A stretch of DNA of 64,000 nt from an uncultured Actinomycetes bacterium. GTDB taxonomy: Bacteria > Actinomycetota > Actinomycetes > Nanopelagicales > Nanopelagicaceae. The notes beneath the pieces are model-generated. The model was not told the origin of the DNA. It searched no databases and saw only the letters and a list, made by a program, of their open reading frames with translations. The translations under genes and the position numbers were made by a program. Below, one piece after another: positions 1 through 10,000 of the stretch. The stretch covers positions 1 to 64,000 of the forward strand of contig CAIPAI010000059.1 in assembly GCA_903863015.1 (NCBI GenBank), in the 5' to 3' direction. How positions within the stretch are numbered: position 1 is the stretch's first letter; each line of letters opens with the position of its first letter.

Positions 1-980
1 ACTGCGCCTGTCAGCATGATCTTGGAATCAGAGATCGAACGGGCAAAGACGATGAAAGGCCAATGCCAGAGATACCAGGAGTAGGAGAAATCTCCGATAC
101 TGCGCATCACTTTCGTTCCAAGGAAGCGATGGCTGGGTGAATCCTTATCCGCACCAGCCAGGATGAGGAGTGCGGTGCCGAGAACTGGCGCCAGAGTGAC
201 GGCGCTCGGCCAGGCACTTCCTTCCTTAATAAAGAAGAGTGAGTAAACGAGTAGCGCGTAAGCGATAACGGTAAAGAGACGAGCGCGAGTAACTCGATAT
301 CCCTGGGAGAGCGCAATAGCGATAAGTGTGCCGGCGGCAAACTCCCAAGCACGAGTGATGGGTGAGTAGAAGAGAATCTGCCCTCGGTTAATGAACCGAA
401 TCTCCACACCCCACTGCGCAAGTAGCACTGTGCCCAAAGAAATTGCCGCGAGCACACCCACGAGGAAGAGCGCTCGACGTGAACTCTTCTTCTTATGAAT
501 GGCGTAACTCATGATGAGTACAAGCAAAACGGGGAAGAAGAAGTAGAACTGCTCTTCAATCGAGAGCGACCAGGTGTGGAGCATGGGATTGCTCGCCGCT
601 GGTAGATCAAAGTAACCACCAGTGGAGAAGTGGAGCACGAAGTTAGCGATAAAGAGAGTGGCGCCAATACCGGCGTAGATGCCCTTTTGAAATGAGCCGC
701 CGGATGAGAGGAAAAAAGCTGAAGCGATAGCAACCACGCTCGTCATTAACGAGAGCGCCGGTACGAGTCGCTTAAAACGGCGGCGATAGAAATTCTTAAA
801 CGAGAAAGTGTTGGTCCGTTCCCATTCACGCAGGATCAATTGCGAGATAACAAACCCTGAGATGACGAAGAAGATATCTACGCCGGCGAATCCACCTGAG
901 ACGGGCAATCCAGCATGGAAGAAGACAACCGCGAGAACCGCAATGGCACGCAGGCCTTGGATATCAGCGCGAAAGTGAAT
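1..980 (-). CDS. Acyltransferase 3 (OafA/YrhL-type) membrane protein, C-terminus outside window
   Basis: Integral membrane O-acyltransferase of the acyltransferase-3 family, expected to acetylate or acylate an exported sugar or cell-wall polymer. The N-terminus reads HFRADIQGLRAIAVLAVVFF, the family signature, followed by DIFFVISGFVIS, HTWSLSIEEQFY and YSWYLWHWPF, with several hydrophobic segments between them. The gene runs off the left edge where many relatives carry a C-terminal SGNH esterase domain, so that part cannot be seen. No ATG, GTG or TTG lies between an in-frame TGA and the conserved N-terminus. I place the start at an ATT (978-980), 8 bases after an AGAAGGA sequence supplied by the end of hspR. 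It is the last visible gene of the chaperone operon and is probably translationally coupled to hspR. Family assignment is firm; the start is inferred. Confidence 0.85.
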   Translation of the reverse strand, partial: MHFRADIQGLRAIAVLAVVFFHAGLPVSGGFAGVDIFFVISGFVISQLILREWERTNTFSFKNFYRRRFKRLVPALSLMTSVVAIASAFFLSSGGSFQKGIYAGIGATLFIANFVLHFSTGGYFDLPAASNPMLHTWSLSIEEQFYFFFPVLLVLIMSYAIHKKKSSRRALFLVGVLAAISLGTVLLAQWGVEIRFINRGQILFYSPITRAWEFAAGTLIAIALSQGYRVTRARLFTVIAYALLVYSLFFIKEGSAWPSAVTLAPVLGTALLILAGADKDSPSHRFLGTKVMRSIGDFSYSWYLWHWPFIVFARSISDSKIMLTGA

Positions 981-984
981 GGGA

Positions 985-1350
985 TTAATCCTTCTTGTAG
1001 ATCACCAGATGCGAAGTAGATCGTATCGGCACTAGATCGCGCCGAGCGGGAGCCCCCGCAAGTTGAGCTCGTAAGTAATCCATCTCCCGATTGAGATCGA
1101 GTAGCTGAGTCTCCAACTCCAGAATCCGTTTGATGCCGGCGAGATTAATTCCTTCGTTCACTAACCGCTGGACTTCACGCAGGAGCGCGATATCTCTAAT
1201 CGAGTAGCGACGACCGCGACCGGTAGCCCGACCTGGTGAAACTAAGCCGAGGCGGTCGTATTGGCGAAGGGTTTGTGGGTGCATGCCAGAGATTTCTGCG
1301 GCCACGCTAATGACGTAAACCGCAGCGTATTCGTCGTGATCTCCTAACAT
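985..1350 (-). CDS. hspR: HspR, MerR-family heat-shock repressor
   Basis: MerR-type autoregulator of the dnaK operon in actinobacteria; the family binds HAIR inverted repeats together with DnaK. The protein has an N-terminal winged helix with EISGMHPQTLRQYDRLGLV, then GRGRRYSIRDIALLREVQRL, then a coiled-coil segment rich in Leu and Glu. At about 121 residues it has the usual HspR length. A GTG lies just before the ATG; the ATG (1348-1350) is preferred because AAGGAG ends 5 bases upstream, inside the end of dnaJ. The gene overlaps or abuts dnaJ, as in the classic dnaK-grpE-dnaJ-hspR operon. A matching HAIR operator lies upstream of dnaK (4737-4757), so a negative feedback loop is likely. Confidence 0.95.
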   Translation of the reverse strand: MLGDHDEYAAVYVISVAAEISGMHPQTLRQYDRLGLVSPGRATGRGRRYSIRDIALLREVQRLVNEGINLAGIKRILELETQLLDLNREMDYLRAQLAGAPARRDLVPIRSTSHLVIYKKD

Positions 1351-1352
1351 CA

Positions 1353-2282
1353 CTACTCCTTCGCCTTAGCAACAAAGTCTGCCCGTAGATCCACATGCGC
1401 TGTCAAGGTTTGGAACTGCTCGATCAGTTCACGCTCTTTAGCATCGAGGCGTTGTGGCACCGCAACTTCAACGGTGACGAAGAGATCCCCTTGGCCACCG
1501 CTCTTCTTGGCAAGACCGTGACCTTTAACTCGTAGAGTGCGCCCATTTGCGGTTCCCGCAGCGAGGCGCACCTTCACAAGTTCGCCACTTAACGTCGGTA
1601 CTTCAACGTCGCCACCCAATGCAGCTTCTGCGAAAGTAATCGGCAAAGTGAGTGAGAGATTGTCGCCCTTACGAGTGAAGATCGGATGTGGGGTGACATG
1701 AATTTCGATGTAGAGATCACCTGCAGGTGCACCTGGTTGTCCGGCACCACCCTTGCCTTTGAGAATGATGCGCTTTCCATCTTCAATGCCGGCTGGAATA
1801 TTCGCTTTTACGGTGTTGCCGTTCACCCGCAGAGATATTTGGACACCCGTGATTGAATCGCGAAAAGAGATTGTGGTCTCTGTTTGTAAGTCTTGTCCTT
1901 TACGTGGTCCGCGTTGGCGATTCCCAAAGAGTCCGCTGAGCATGTCGTTGATGTCGCCACCACCGAACATGTCCTGCGGATTTCCTTGGAAGCCTCCGCC
2001 GTAACCGCCACCTTGACCACCTTGTGGTTGGCGAAAACCACCACGGGCAAAGAGTGCGCGCGCTTCGTCGTACTCTGCACGCTTCTTCGGATCGCTCAAG
2101 ATGTCGTATGCCTCAGAGACTTCTTTGAAGCGCTCTTCTAATTTGGCATCACCTTTATTTGCATCTGGGTGAAGATCTCGAGCGAGCTTGCGATAAACCT
2201 TTTTAATGGCAGCCGCTTCTGCATTCTTTTCCACGCCAAGAATGGCGTAGAAGTCCTTCTCATACAGATCTTTAGCGGCCAT
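1353..2282 (-). CDS. dnaJ: DnaJ-type co-chaperone lacking the zinc-finger domain
   Basis: J-domain protein that stimulates DnaK ATPase and delivers substrates. The J-domain is at residues about 8-75 with the HPD tripeptide (RDLHPDANKG), followed by a Gly/Phe-rich linker (GGGYGGGFQG) and the two C-terminal beta-barrel substrate domains. The four CxxCxGxG zinc-finger repeats of class I DnaJ are absent, so at 309 residues this is a class II (CbpA/DnaJ1-like) protein. The start is 4 bases after the grpE stop, and its end overlaps the hspR start region. The operon context makes it the dedicated partner of the DnaK encoded upstream. Confidence 0.93.
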   Translation of the reverse strand: MAAKDLYEKDFYAILGVEKNAEAAAIKKVYRKLARDLHPDANKGDAKLEERFKEVSEAYDILSDPKKRAEYDEARALFARGGFRQPQGGQGGGYGGGFQGNPQDMFGGGDINDMLSGLFGNRQRGPRKGQDLQTETTISFRDSITGVQISLRVNGNTVKANIPAGIEDGKRIILKGKGGAGQPGAPAGDLYIEIHVTPHPIFTRKGDNLSLTLPITFAEAALGGDVEVPTLSGELVKVRLAAGTANGRTLRVKGHGLAKKSGGQGDLFVTVEVAVPQRLDAKERELIEQFQTLTAHVDLRADFVAKAKE

Positions 2283-2286
2283 GGGT

Positions 2287-2775
2287 TTACTCGGGTTCCG
2301 TTACTGCCACACGTGCGGGTCGGAGAATGCGATCTTTTAAGCGATATCCCGGTTGCAAGATTGCTGTAGCAGTTGCTTCCGTTACTTCATCGCTCGTGGC
2401 ATGAATGAGCGCTTCGTGGATTTGTGGGTCAAATGCCTCTCCTGCAGTTCCGTACTTCTCTAATCCGAGTTTGCTAGTGAGTTTCTCGAGTTGATCTGCA
2501 ACCGCCTTGAATCCACCTTCTAGTTCGCCGTGTTCGCGAGCGCGCTCAAGGTCATCAAGAGTAGGAAGCATTTCAATGAGAACAGCAGCAACCGCAAGAT
2601 CGCGAGCTAACTCACGATCGCGCTCCACGCGCTTACGGTAATTGGAGTATTCAGCTTGAAGGCGTTGGAGATCCCCGGTGAGGACGACGAGTGGATCACT
2701 CGCCGCCTCCTCGAGAACTTCGACAACTTCAGCCGCAGACTCTTCTGTTACAGATTCTGCTGCGGTTTCGCTCAT
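2287..2775 (-). CDS. grpE: GrpE nucleotide exchange factor
   Basis: GrpE releases ADP from DnaK and resets the chaperone cycle. The 162-residue protein has an acidic, low-complexity N-terminus, a long helical region ([20 protein letters not shown]) that forms the dimer stalk, and a C-terminal beta domain ending [20 protein letters not shown], the family signature. Its ATG overlaps the dnaK stop codon (ATGA), indicating translational coupling, and the next gene dnaJ starts 4 bases downstream. Length and motifs are normal for the family. Confidence 0.96.
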   Translation of the reverse strand: MSETAAESVTEESAAEVVEVLEEAASDPLVVLTGDLQRLQAEYSNYRKRVERDRELARDLAVAAVLIEMLPTLDDLERAREHGELEGGFKAVADQLEKLTSKLGLEKYGTAGEAFDPQIHEALIHATSDEVTEATATAILQPGYRLKDRILRPARVAVTEPE

Positions 2776-4613
2776 TTCTGTTCGTCAACAATCTCAGCAT
2801 CGACTACGTCGTCACCATGACCGTGAGACTCCTGCGTTCCTTCGCCTCCACCAGCTGCTTGTTCTGCTGCATAGAGTGAAGCACCGAGCTCTTGGCTGAC
2901 GTTCGAGAGTTTCTCGGTGCCGGCCTTGATGGTCTCCATATTGCTTCCCTTGAGAGCTTCCTTTAGAGAGTTCAGTTCGCCTTCGACTTCTGCCTTCTTC
3001 TCAGCGGCTTCGCCTTCAGTGAACTTATCCGCATTGTCTTTGAGGAACTTCTCGGTTTGGTAGACGAGTGAATCGGCGAGGTTACGAGTCTCGGCCTCTT
3101 CGCGACGCGCCTTATCTTCTTCGGCGTGCGATTCGGCTTCCTTCATCATCCGCTCGATGTCGTCCTTGCCCAGAGCAGATCCGCCCGTGATGCGCATTGA
3201 TTGCTCTTTGCCAGTCCCAAGATCCTTCGCAGCTACGTGCACAATGCCGTTAGCGTCGATATCGAAAGTAACTTCGATCTGTGGGATGCCACGTGGTGCA
3301 GGCGGCAAACCGGTGAGTTCAAACATCCCGAGGCGCTTGTTGTAAGCAGCCATTTCGCGCTCGCCTTGGAAGACTTGAATCTGAACGCTTGGCTGATTGT
3401 CATCAGCCGTAGTGAAGATTTCCGAACGCTTGGTTGGAATGGTGGTGTTGCGCTCGATGAGGCGCGTCATGATGCCGCCCTTGGTTTCAATTCCAAGTGA
3501 GAGTGGCGTGACGTCGAGAAGGAGAACATCCTTCACTTCACCCTTGAGTACACCTGCTTGAAGTGATGCACCTACAGCTACGACCTCATCGGGGTTAACG
3601 CCCTTGTTTGGTTCGCGGCCACCGGTAAGGCTACGTACGAGATCTACTACTGCTGGCATACGTGTTGATCCACCGACCAAGACAACTTGATCAATCTTGC
3701 TAAGTGGAACACCTGCATCCTTGATTACTTGCTCGAAAGGCTTCTTGCAGCGCTCGAGAAGATCAGCAGTAATTTGTTGGAATTGTGCGCGAGTAATCGA
3801 CTCATCAAGAAAGAGTGGATTCTTCTCGGCATCAACAGTGATGTAAGGAAGATTGATGCTCGTTGATTGTGAAGAGGAGAGTTCGATCTTTGCCTTCTCT
3901 GCTGCTTCACGCACGCGTTGCATCGCCATCTTGTCTTTAGTGAGATCAATACCGTTGCTTTGGCCAAAGTTCTTTACCAAGTGCTCGACGAGTGCTTGAT
4001 CCCAATCGTCACCACCGAGGTGGTTATCGCCATTGGTGGCCTTTACTTCGACAACTCCGTCGCCGATTTCAAGAAGTGAAACGTCGAACGTTCCACCGCC
4101 GAGGTCGAAGACGAGAATGGTTTGTTCTTGATCTGCTTTATCAAGACCGTATGCAAGTGCTGCTGCAGTGGGCTCGTTGATAATGCGAAGTACGTTAAGA
4201 CCAGCAATCTCGCCAGCTTCTTTTGTTGCTTGACGTTGTGAGTCATTGAAGTAAGCCGGCACGGTAATAACCGCATCGGTCACTGTTTCTCCGAGGTAAG
4301 CCTCAGCATCGCGCTTCAACTTCATGAGCACGCGAGCGCTGATCTCTTGCGGGGTGTATGCCTTGCCATCGATATCAGTGGTCCAGTTGGTGCCAATGTG
4401 GCGCTTCACCGAACGGATCGTGCGATCGACGTTGGTGACGGCTTGGCGCTTGGCGACTTCGCCGACCAAGACTTCGCCATTCTTAGCAAAGGCGACGATT
4501 GAAGGGGTGGTTCGTGCTCCCTCCGCATTTGCGATCACTGTGGGCTCGCCGCCCTCCAGCACGCTGACGCATGAATTGGTGGTTCCGAGGTCAATACCGA
4601 CCGCTCTAGCCAT
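2772..4613 (-). CDS. dnaK: DnaK (Hsp70) molecular chaperone
   Basis: ATP-dependent Hsp70 chaperone of the cytoplasm. The start [18 protein letters not shown] is unmistakable; an open frame continues about 50 codons upstream but those residues are not Hsp70-like, so the ATG at 4611-4613 is chosen. The nucleotide-binding domain shows [34 protein letters not shown] and [11 protein letters not shown]; the substrate-binding domain begins near [14 protein letters not shown]. The C-terminus ends in an acidic [11 protein letters not shown] tail typical of the family. At 613 residues it is full length. It heads the dnaK-grpE-dnaJ-hspR operon, with a long leader that contains a HAIR operator. Confidence 0.98.
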   Translation of the reverse strand: MARAVGIDLGTTNSCVSVLEGGEPTVIANAEGARTTPSIVAFAKNGEVLVGEVAKRQAVTNVDRTIRSVKRHIGTNWTTDIDGKAYTPQEISARVLMKLKRDAEAYLGETVTDAVITVPAYFNDSQRQATKEAGEIAGLNVLRIINEPTAAALAYGLDKADQEQTILVFDLGGGTFDVSLLEIGDGVVEVKATNGDNHLGGDDWDQALVEHLVKNFGQSNGIDLTKDKMAMQRVREAAEKAKIELSSSQSTSINLPYITVDAEKNPLFLDESITRAQFQQITADLLERCKKPFEQVIKDAGVPLSKIDQVVLVGGSTRMPAVVDLVRSLTGGREPNKGVNPDEVVAVGASLQAGVLKGEVKDVLLLDVTPLSLGIETKGGIMTRLIERNTTIPTKRSEIFTTADDNQPSVQIQVFQGEREMAAYNKRLGMFELTGLPPAPRGIPQIEVTFDIDANGIVHVAAKDLGTGKEQSMRITGGSALGKDDIERMMKEAESHAEEDKARREEAETRNLADSLVYQTEKFLKDNADKFTEGEAAEKKAEVEGELNSLKEALKGSNMETIKAGTEKLSNVSQELGASLYAAEQAAGGGEGTQESHGHGDDVVDAEIVDEQK

Positions 4614-4704
4614 TCTCTTTACTCTCTTTCGCTTCTGCTCTTCCGGCTGGGCTCTCGCCTGCCGAGGGGGTACCAAGCGAGTTCTCCCGCCTGGGTCTGC
4701 TTCG

Positions 4705-4733
4705 ATCTTGCCACTTGCGCCGACTTTCGTCAA
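4705..4733 (-). promoter_or_regulatory. Candidate dnaK promoter
   Basis: On the minus strand TTGACG (4728-4733) is followed after 17 bases by CAAGAT (4705-4710), a spacing typical of a housekeeping promoter though the -10 is poor. It directly abuts the HAIR operator, so HspR bound there would interfere with polymerase. The transcript would carry a leader of about 85 bases before dnaK. The promoter is predicted from sequence only. Confidence 0.5.
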
Positions 4734-4736
4734 AAG

Positions 4737-4757
4737 ATTGAGTCGAGGCGGCTCAAG
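4737..4757. promoter_or_regulatory. HAIR operator (HspR-binding inverted repeat)
   Basis: ATTGAGT-N7-GCTCAAG matches the actinobacterial HAIR consensus CTTGAGT-N7-ACTCAAG at 12 of 14 specified positions, with the exact 7-base spacer. It lies between dnaK and the divergent Fe-S oxidoreductase gene, just upstream of a candidate dnaK promoter. With hspR in the same operon this is very likely the autoregulatory site. Confidence 0.85.
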
Positions 4758-4838
4758 TTTCATATGAGAGAACCACCACTTCTCTCGACTTATTCCCTGT
4801 TCTTCCCTGCCCCGACTCGCGACGAGCCTTCCGGTGGG

Positions 4839-4844
4839 TAACCT
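4839..4844 (+). promoter_or_regulatory. -10 element TAACCT, leaderless-type start
   Basis: TAACCT ends 8 bases before the ATG at 4853, and there is no Shine-Dalgarno sequence. Transcription from this element would begin at or very near the start codon. No clear -35 is seen. It is one member of a recurring pattern in this window. Confidence 0.5.
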
Positions 4845-4852
4845 CTATTCCC

Positions 4853-6964
4853 ATGAGCGCACTTCTCATCATCATCTCGCTGGCTGCCACGGTCGCTGGC
4901 CTCGCCCTCTTCGCGAAGGCGGTTCGCTCGATCCTGGCGATCATGCGCCTTGGCCAAGCCGATCCCACCCGATCGAATAATCGCGGTGAACGCGTTAAGA
5001 CCTTGGTGCGCGAAGTGCTCGGACATACCCGGATGCGTAAGTGGAGCATCGGCGGAATTGCGCACTGGTTTGTCTTCGTTGGTTTCGGTTCACTCTTTCT
5101 TACGCTCGTCACCGCGTACGGACAACTCTTCTCACCTGAATTTGCGATCCCTTTGCTAGGACACTTTGCACCGTATGAACTCTTCGTGGAATTCATTTCG
5201 TGGGCCACTGGCCTTGGCATTGTCACTCTGATTGGTATTCGCCAAGCGACGCGCATTTTTCGCCCAGCTCGTAAATCACGTTTCTACGGATCAACTGCAT
5301 GGCAGGCCTATTACGTAGAAGCCACCATCTTGGCGATCGTATTCTGTGTTATTGCACTTCGCGGTTTGGAAGGCGCACTTGCTGGCGAGACATTATGGAA
5401 TTGGCATTACGCACTTTCCTGGCCAGCAGTTCTCGCATTCAACGGATTAAGTGCCACCACACTCAAGTCGTTAATCGTGCTGGTAGCAGCGATCAAGATC
5501 GTGATTTCGATGGCCTGGTTCATCACCATCTCGATCAACCTCACCATGGGTGTTGCATGGCACCGCTTCCTCGCCTTCTTCAACATCTTCTTCAAGCGCA
5601 ATGCCAACGGCGCGGTCGCACTTGGACAACTTCCAGTGATGCTCTCCGATGGCAAGCCCATCAACTTTGAAGATCCAGGTGATGACGACATCTTCGGTGT
5701 CGGTGCGATTGAGAACATGTCCTGGAAGGGCATTCTCGATCTCTCTACGTGCACCGAGTGCGGCCGTTGCCAATCGCAATGTCCTGCATGGAATACCGAG
5801 AAACCACTCTCACCAAAACTTTTGATTACTTCACTACGCGACCACGCATTCGCAAAAGCCCCATATTTACTAGCGCTTTCTGAGGATCAAAAGGCTGCGC
5901 TCACCGACGAGCAACGCGCAGAGGCCGAGAAGACACTTATCGGAGACATCATCACTCCTGAGGTTCTATGGTCGTGTACTACTTGTGGTGCTTGCGTGAA
6001 TCAATGCCCCGTTGATATTGAGCATGTCGATCACATTGTTAATATGCGTCGCCACCAGGTTCTCGTAGAATCAGATTTCCCATCAGAGCTCGGCGGAACC
6101 TTCCGGAACTTGGAAAATAAGGGCAACCCTTGGGGTATGAACTCTTCGCAACGCAACGACTGGATCACTGAACTTGACTTCGAAGTCACGGTTCTCGATG
6201 GTCCTATCGCACCTGAAGTGGAGTACCTCTTCTGGGTGGGTTGCGCCGGTGCGTATGAAGATCGCGCGAAGAAGACTACGAAGGCAGTCGCTGAACTTCT
6301 CCATCGTGCTGGCGTGACATTCGGCGTACTAGGTGAGGGCGAAACGTGTACAGGTGATCCTGCTCGACGTGCTGGTAATGAGTTCCTCTACCAAATGTTA
6401 GCTGCGCAGAATATTGAAATGCTCGGCGAAGTTTTTAAGGAGCGCGAAACGAAGAAGGTTGTCGTTACCTGCCCTCACTGCTTCACCACACTGGGTCGCG
6501 ATTACGAACAACTCGGCATGAAGCTTGAAGTTGTCCACCACACACAACTGCTCAACAAATTGGTGCGCGATAAGAAACTCATCCCGGTCGCACCGGTGCA
6601 GCAACAGATCACCTATCACGATCCGTGCTACCTCGGCCGCCACAATCAGGTCTACACACCACCACGGGAATTGCTCGAAGCAAGTGGCGCCACTATTAAT
6701 GAAATGCCACGCAACTCTGAACGTTCCTTCTGCTGCGGCGCCGGTGGCGCACGCATGTGGATGGAGGAGAAGATTGGCGCAAAGATCAACGTCACTCGTG
6801 TTGAAGAGGCGCTCACTACTGCGCCATCAGTGATTGCAGTGGCCTGTCCCTTCTGTCGAGTGATGGTTTCCGACGGTGTGGACTCCAAGAAGCAAGAGGG
6901 CGCCGCCCCTGAGAGCCTTGAAGTTCTCGATGTGGCCCAAATGCTCCTTAAATCATTGGGATAA
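4853..6964 (+). CDS. Membrane-anchored Fe-S oxidoreductase (HdrD/GlpC-like, CCG domains)
   Basis: A 703-residue fusion of a membrane cytochrome-like region and a soluble electron-transfer module. The first 250 or so residues have about five or six hydrophobic segments, resembling the nitrate-reductase-gamma/HdrE membrane type. Then come two [4Fe-4S] ferredoxin motifs, CTECGRCQSQCP (about residue 299) and CTTCGACVNQCP (about 375). Two cysteine-rich CCG-type domains follow; the second has SFCCGAGGARMW and CPFC. Such proteins pass electrons between a flavoprotein (for example ETF or an acyl-CoA dehydrogenase) and quinone. The substrate partner cannot be read from the neighbours here, though an acyl-CoA dehydrogenase lies 16 kb away. 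It is transcribed divergently from dnaK. Family is confident; physiological partner is unknown. Confidence 0.88.
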   Translation: MSALLIIISLAATVAGLALFAKAVRSILAIMRLGQADPTRSNNRGERVKTLVREVLGHTRMRKWSIGGIAHWFVFVGFGSLFLTLVTAYGQLFSPEFAIPLLGHFAPYELFVEFISWATGLGIVTLIGIRQATRIFRPARKSRFYGSTAWQAYYVEATILAIVFCVIALRGLEGALAGETLWNWHYALSWPAVLAFNGLSATTLKSLIVLVAAIKIVISMAWFITISINLTMGVAWHRFLAFFNIFFKRNANGAVALGQLPVMLSDGKPINFEDPGDDDIFGVGAIENMSWKGILDLSTCTECGRCQSQCPAWNTEKPLSPKLLITSLRDHAFAKAPYLLALSEDQKAALTDEQRAEAEKTLIGDIITPEVLWSCTTCGACVNQCPVDIEHVDHIVNMRRHQVLVESDFPSELGGTFRNLENKGNPWGMNSSQRNDWITELDFEVTVLDGPIAPEVEYLFWVGCAGAYEDRAKKTTKAVAELLHRAGVTFGVLGEGETCTGDPARRAGNEFLYQMLAAQNIEMLGEVFKERETKKVVVTCPHCFTTLGRDYEQLGMKLEVVHHTQLLNKLVRDKKLIPVAPVQQQITYHDPCYLGRHNQVYTPPRELLEASGATINEMPRNSERSFCCGAGGARMWMEEKIGAKINVTRVEEALTTAPSVIAVACPFCRVMVSDGVDSKKQEGAAPESLEVLDVAQMLLKSLG

Positions 6965-7090
6965 CCCCCTTCGCCTCTCCTGCTGTTGTAATGGTTCGCC
7001 CCGACCCATACGCTCAGCCCTGTCGGTTAGTAGAAATTTTTTCATCGGACGTCGATCCGACCGGGTTAGTAATCAGAGGGGTTCTTCCAC

Positions 7091-10000
7091 ATGCGCGCTG
7101 TAAACCAATTTGACGTACGCTCTTCGCGGAGCCGCAAGGCCGCACTCGTAGGAGTCGCGTCGTTGATCCTCTCACTCCTCTCGCTGACCAACACCTCGGT
7201 TGCTGTAGCCGCAAAGATGGCTGCTCCCACAACTATCGACACCTCTTCACCTGGTATCTCCACCTGCGTCAACATCAAAACGGGTGCGATGCGCTACGTA
7301 CCAAGTGGGGCTTGCGCCAAAAAGACGGAGAAGAAGGTCTCGTGGTCGAACTTCTCATTCAAAGGAAATCCCCTCTCACCAAAATTGGTCGGGTGCGTCA
7401 ATCTCAAAACTCGCGCTATGCGCCTGCTACTCAAGGGCGCTTGCGTCAAGAGCAAAGAAACTGCCTTGGGTTGGGCCAACTTCCGCACTAAGGGACTTGC
7501 GCTACCTGACGCTACAAAGAATTTCTTAACGGTATCTACCGTGCTTTATGCCTGTGCCAATCTCAAGACCGGCGCACTCCGCTTGCTTCCGCAGGGAAAG
7601 ACCAAGTGCACAGCTAAGAAAGAGAAGGCAATTCACTGGTCAAATATCCCCCTCTCTGGTGATGGCGCATTCTCCAAAGTTGATAGCTTCGAATCACTCA
7701 ATGTTGCAGATCCACTTCCAGAACTTGGCGACACATTCTTAGTGATTGGCGATCTCTACACCTGGGATGGCAAGAAGTGGATAAAGGTAGGAACGCTCAA
7801 AGACATCATCGCTGACATGATCAAAGCCGGCATCGACAAGATCCTCGATGGTGGCGGTAATAATGGTGGCGGAAATAATGGTGGCGGTAATGGTGGCGGT
7901 AATGGCGGCGGTAATGGCGGCACAACACCGGTAGACAACGGTTCCAACCCTGGCCCTGGCGGCCCTGGCGGTACCGGCCCCGGCAATCCCATTCCGGTAA
8001 CACCAGAGACGGGAACGGCACGCTTCCCCATCTTCCTGCTCTCCTCAACGAGTGAGACGCGCACAGTAAGCACTGCCGCTACTGGATTCACTATCAATTC
8101 TTCCGGACCAGCAATCACTTCCTTTGCCATCGCACCTGCCGCACCTGCGGGCATGACGTTTAATACGACTACGGGTGCGTTAACTGGAACTCCGACAACA
8201 GTTGCACCAACGACGGTCTACACCGTGACAGCGACCAACGCCGCAGGAAGCACTTCCAGAACATTCACCTTCACGGTCATTGCTAATCCACCAACCGTGG
8301 TTTCTATTAATGTGAATTCAGCTACTCGTTTAGGTGGAACCGCAATCACCATTACAGGAACCGGATTCTTACCTGGTGCGAAAGTTACCTTTGATGGTCT
8401 AGCTGCTTCTAATGTCACGGTAGTTTCAACTACTTCCATCACAGCGACCACACCACCTCATGCTGTCGGTACCGTTGATGTTGTTGTCACCAATACAGAT
8501 GCAGGTGTGGGAGTCGGTAAGGGAATCTTCACTTATGCCGGTACTTCTTGCACGGGAACATCCACGTGTGGAGTAGGCGACACGGGCCCTGGTGGCGGAA
8601 CGATCTATTTCTACGATCCAGTTGGTTTCTCTTGTGGTGCTACTTACTCAAAGACAGGCAGCCCCACTGGCGGACTCTGCAACTACCTCGAAATCGCACC
8701 AAATAGCTGGAAGGGTGGCAGTGCAGATCCGACACTTGCTTGGGCATTGAATCCCAATGTGAATAGTGCGGCCCTCACTTCACCAGATGGCTCCATTAAC
8801 AACAGTGCCACTGGTCTCGGTCGCGGTTACAAGAACTCGATCGAGATTGTGGCTCAAGGAAATGACGTTTCCACCGCCGCTGGCGCAGCACGCGCTTACC
8901 AGGGTGGAACTCTGAAGGATTGGTATCTCCCCAGCACTGCAGAACTCAACCTCGCTTGCCAATGGGCTCGCGGAGTGAAGCAAGATGTCACCGCACCTTG
9001 CCTTGGCGGAACTTTGGCCAATGGTGGGTTTGCAAGCAGTAACTACTGGTCTTCATCAGAACACAATGCGAACCAGGTGTGGTTACAACCATTCAACAAC
9101 CAATACCAGGGCGATAACGGCAAGAATTCGTCCGTTTATGTGCGCCCTATTCGGGCTTTTGGTGGACCTGCAAACGCACCGGCATTTACCCTCTCGTCTT
9201 CGAGTGAGACGGTAACCGTAAACACCGCAGCTATAGGTGAAACAGTGACATCAACGGGCGGCGGAATTGTGAGTTTCACAATTACACCCGCAGCCCCTGC
9301 TGGCATGACTTTTGATACTGCTACTGGAACTCTCAGTGGCACACCTACAACCGTTACTCCAGCTACCGCGTACACCATCACAGGAACTAATACTGCGGGA
9401 AGCGCTTCGAAGACCTTCACATTAATTGTGGCGGCGCTGCCAACTTACGCAGTGGGAACTGCAGGTCCTGGTGGCGGAAAGATCTTCTATGTATCCACTA
9501 CTCCATTTGCTTGCGGACCTACGCTTGCAGCCACATGTAACTACCTTGAAGTAGCTCCAAGTGGTTGGTCAGGCGCCGGAACTGATCCGAAACTCCCATG
9601 GTCAGGTAACACCACGACCGCAATTGGTACAGCGGCGCAAGGCACTGTGCTGGGAACGGGTTACAAGAACACCCTTGCCATGGTTGCCCAAGATGCCACT
9701 GCCAATAAGGCCGGAACCGTTTCGCGGGCATACACCGGTGGCGGAGTGAACGATTGGTTCTTGCCATCACAAGACGAACTCAATCTTCTCTACCTAGCAT
9801 CACGTGGAGATAGTTCGTATGGCTTTAGAAGCGGTGTAGAGACTTACTGGACATCGACCGAGTTCGATAGCCAATACGCCTGGGATCAACTCTTTGATAT
9901 CGGTCGCTTTGGAAATGGTGGCCGCAAGGCCAATGCGGGTTCCTCTGTGCGTCCGATTCGGGCTTTCAGTGGACCAACGCCAGCACTGGCATCTCCGTTG

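Noticed and set aside
4614-4763. 50-residue N-terminal extension of DnaK
   Set aside because: The extra residues are not Hsp70-like and the HAIR operator and promoter lie inside them.
7850-7925. Possible CRISPR-like or microsatellite array at the GGTGGCGGTAATAAT-type repeats
   Set aside because: These are in-frame codons for a Gly/Asn linker inside the large secreted protein. There are no spacers and no cas genes. No CRISPR array was seen anywhere in the window.
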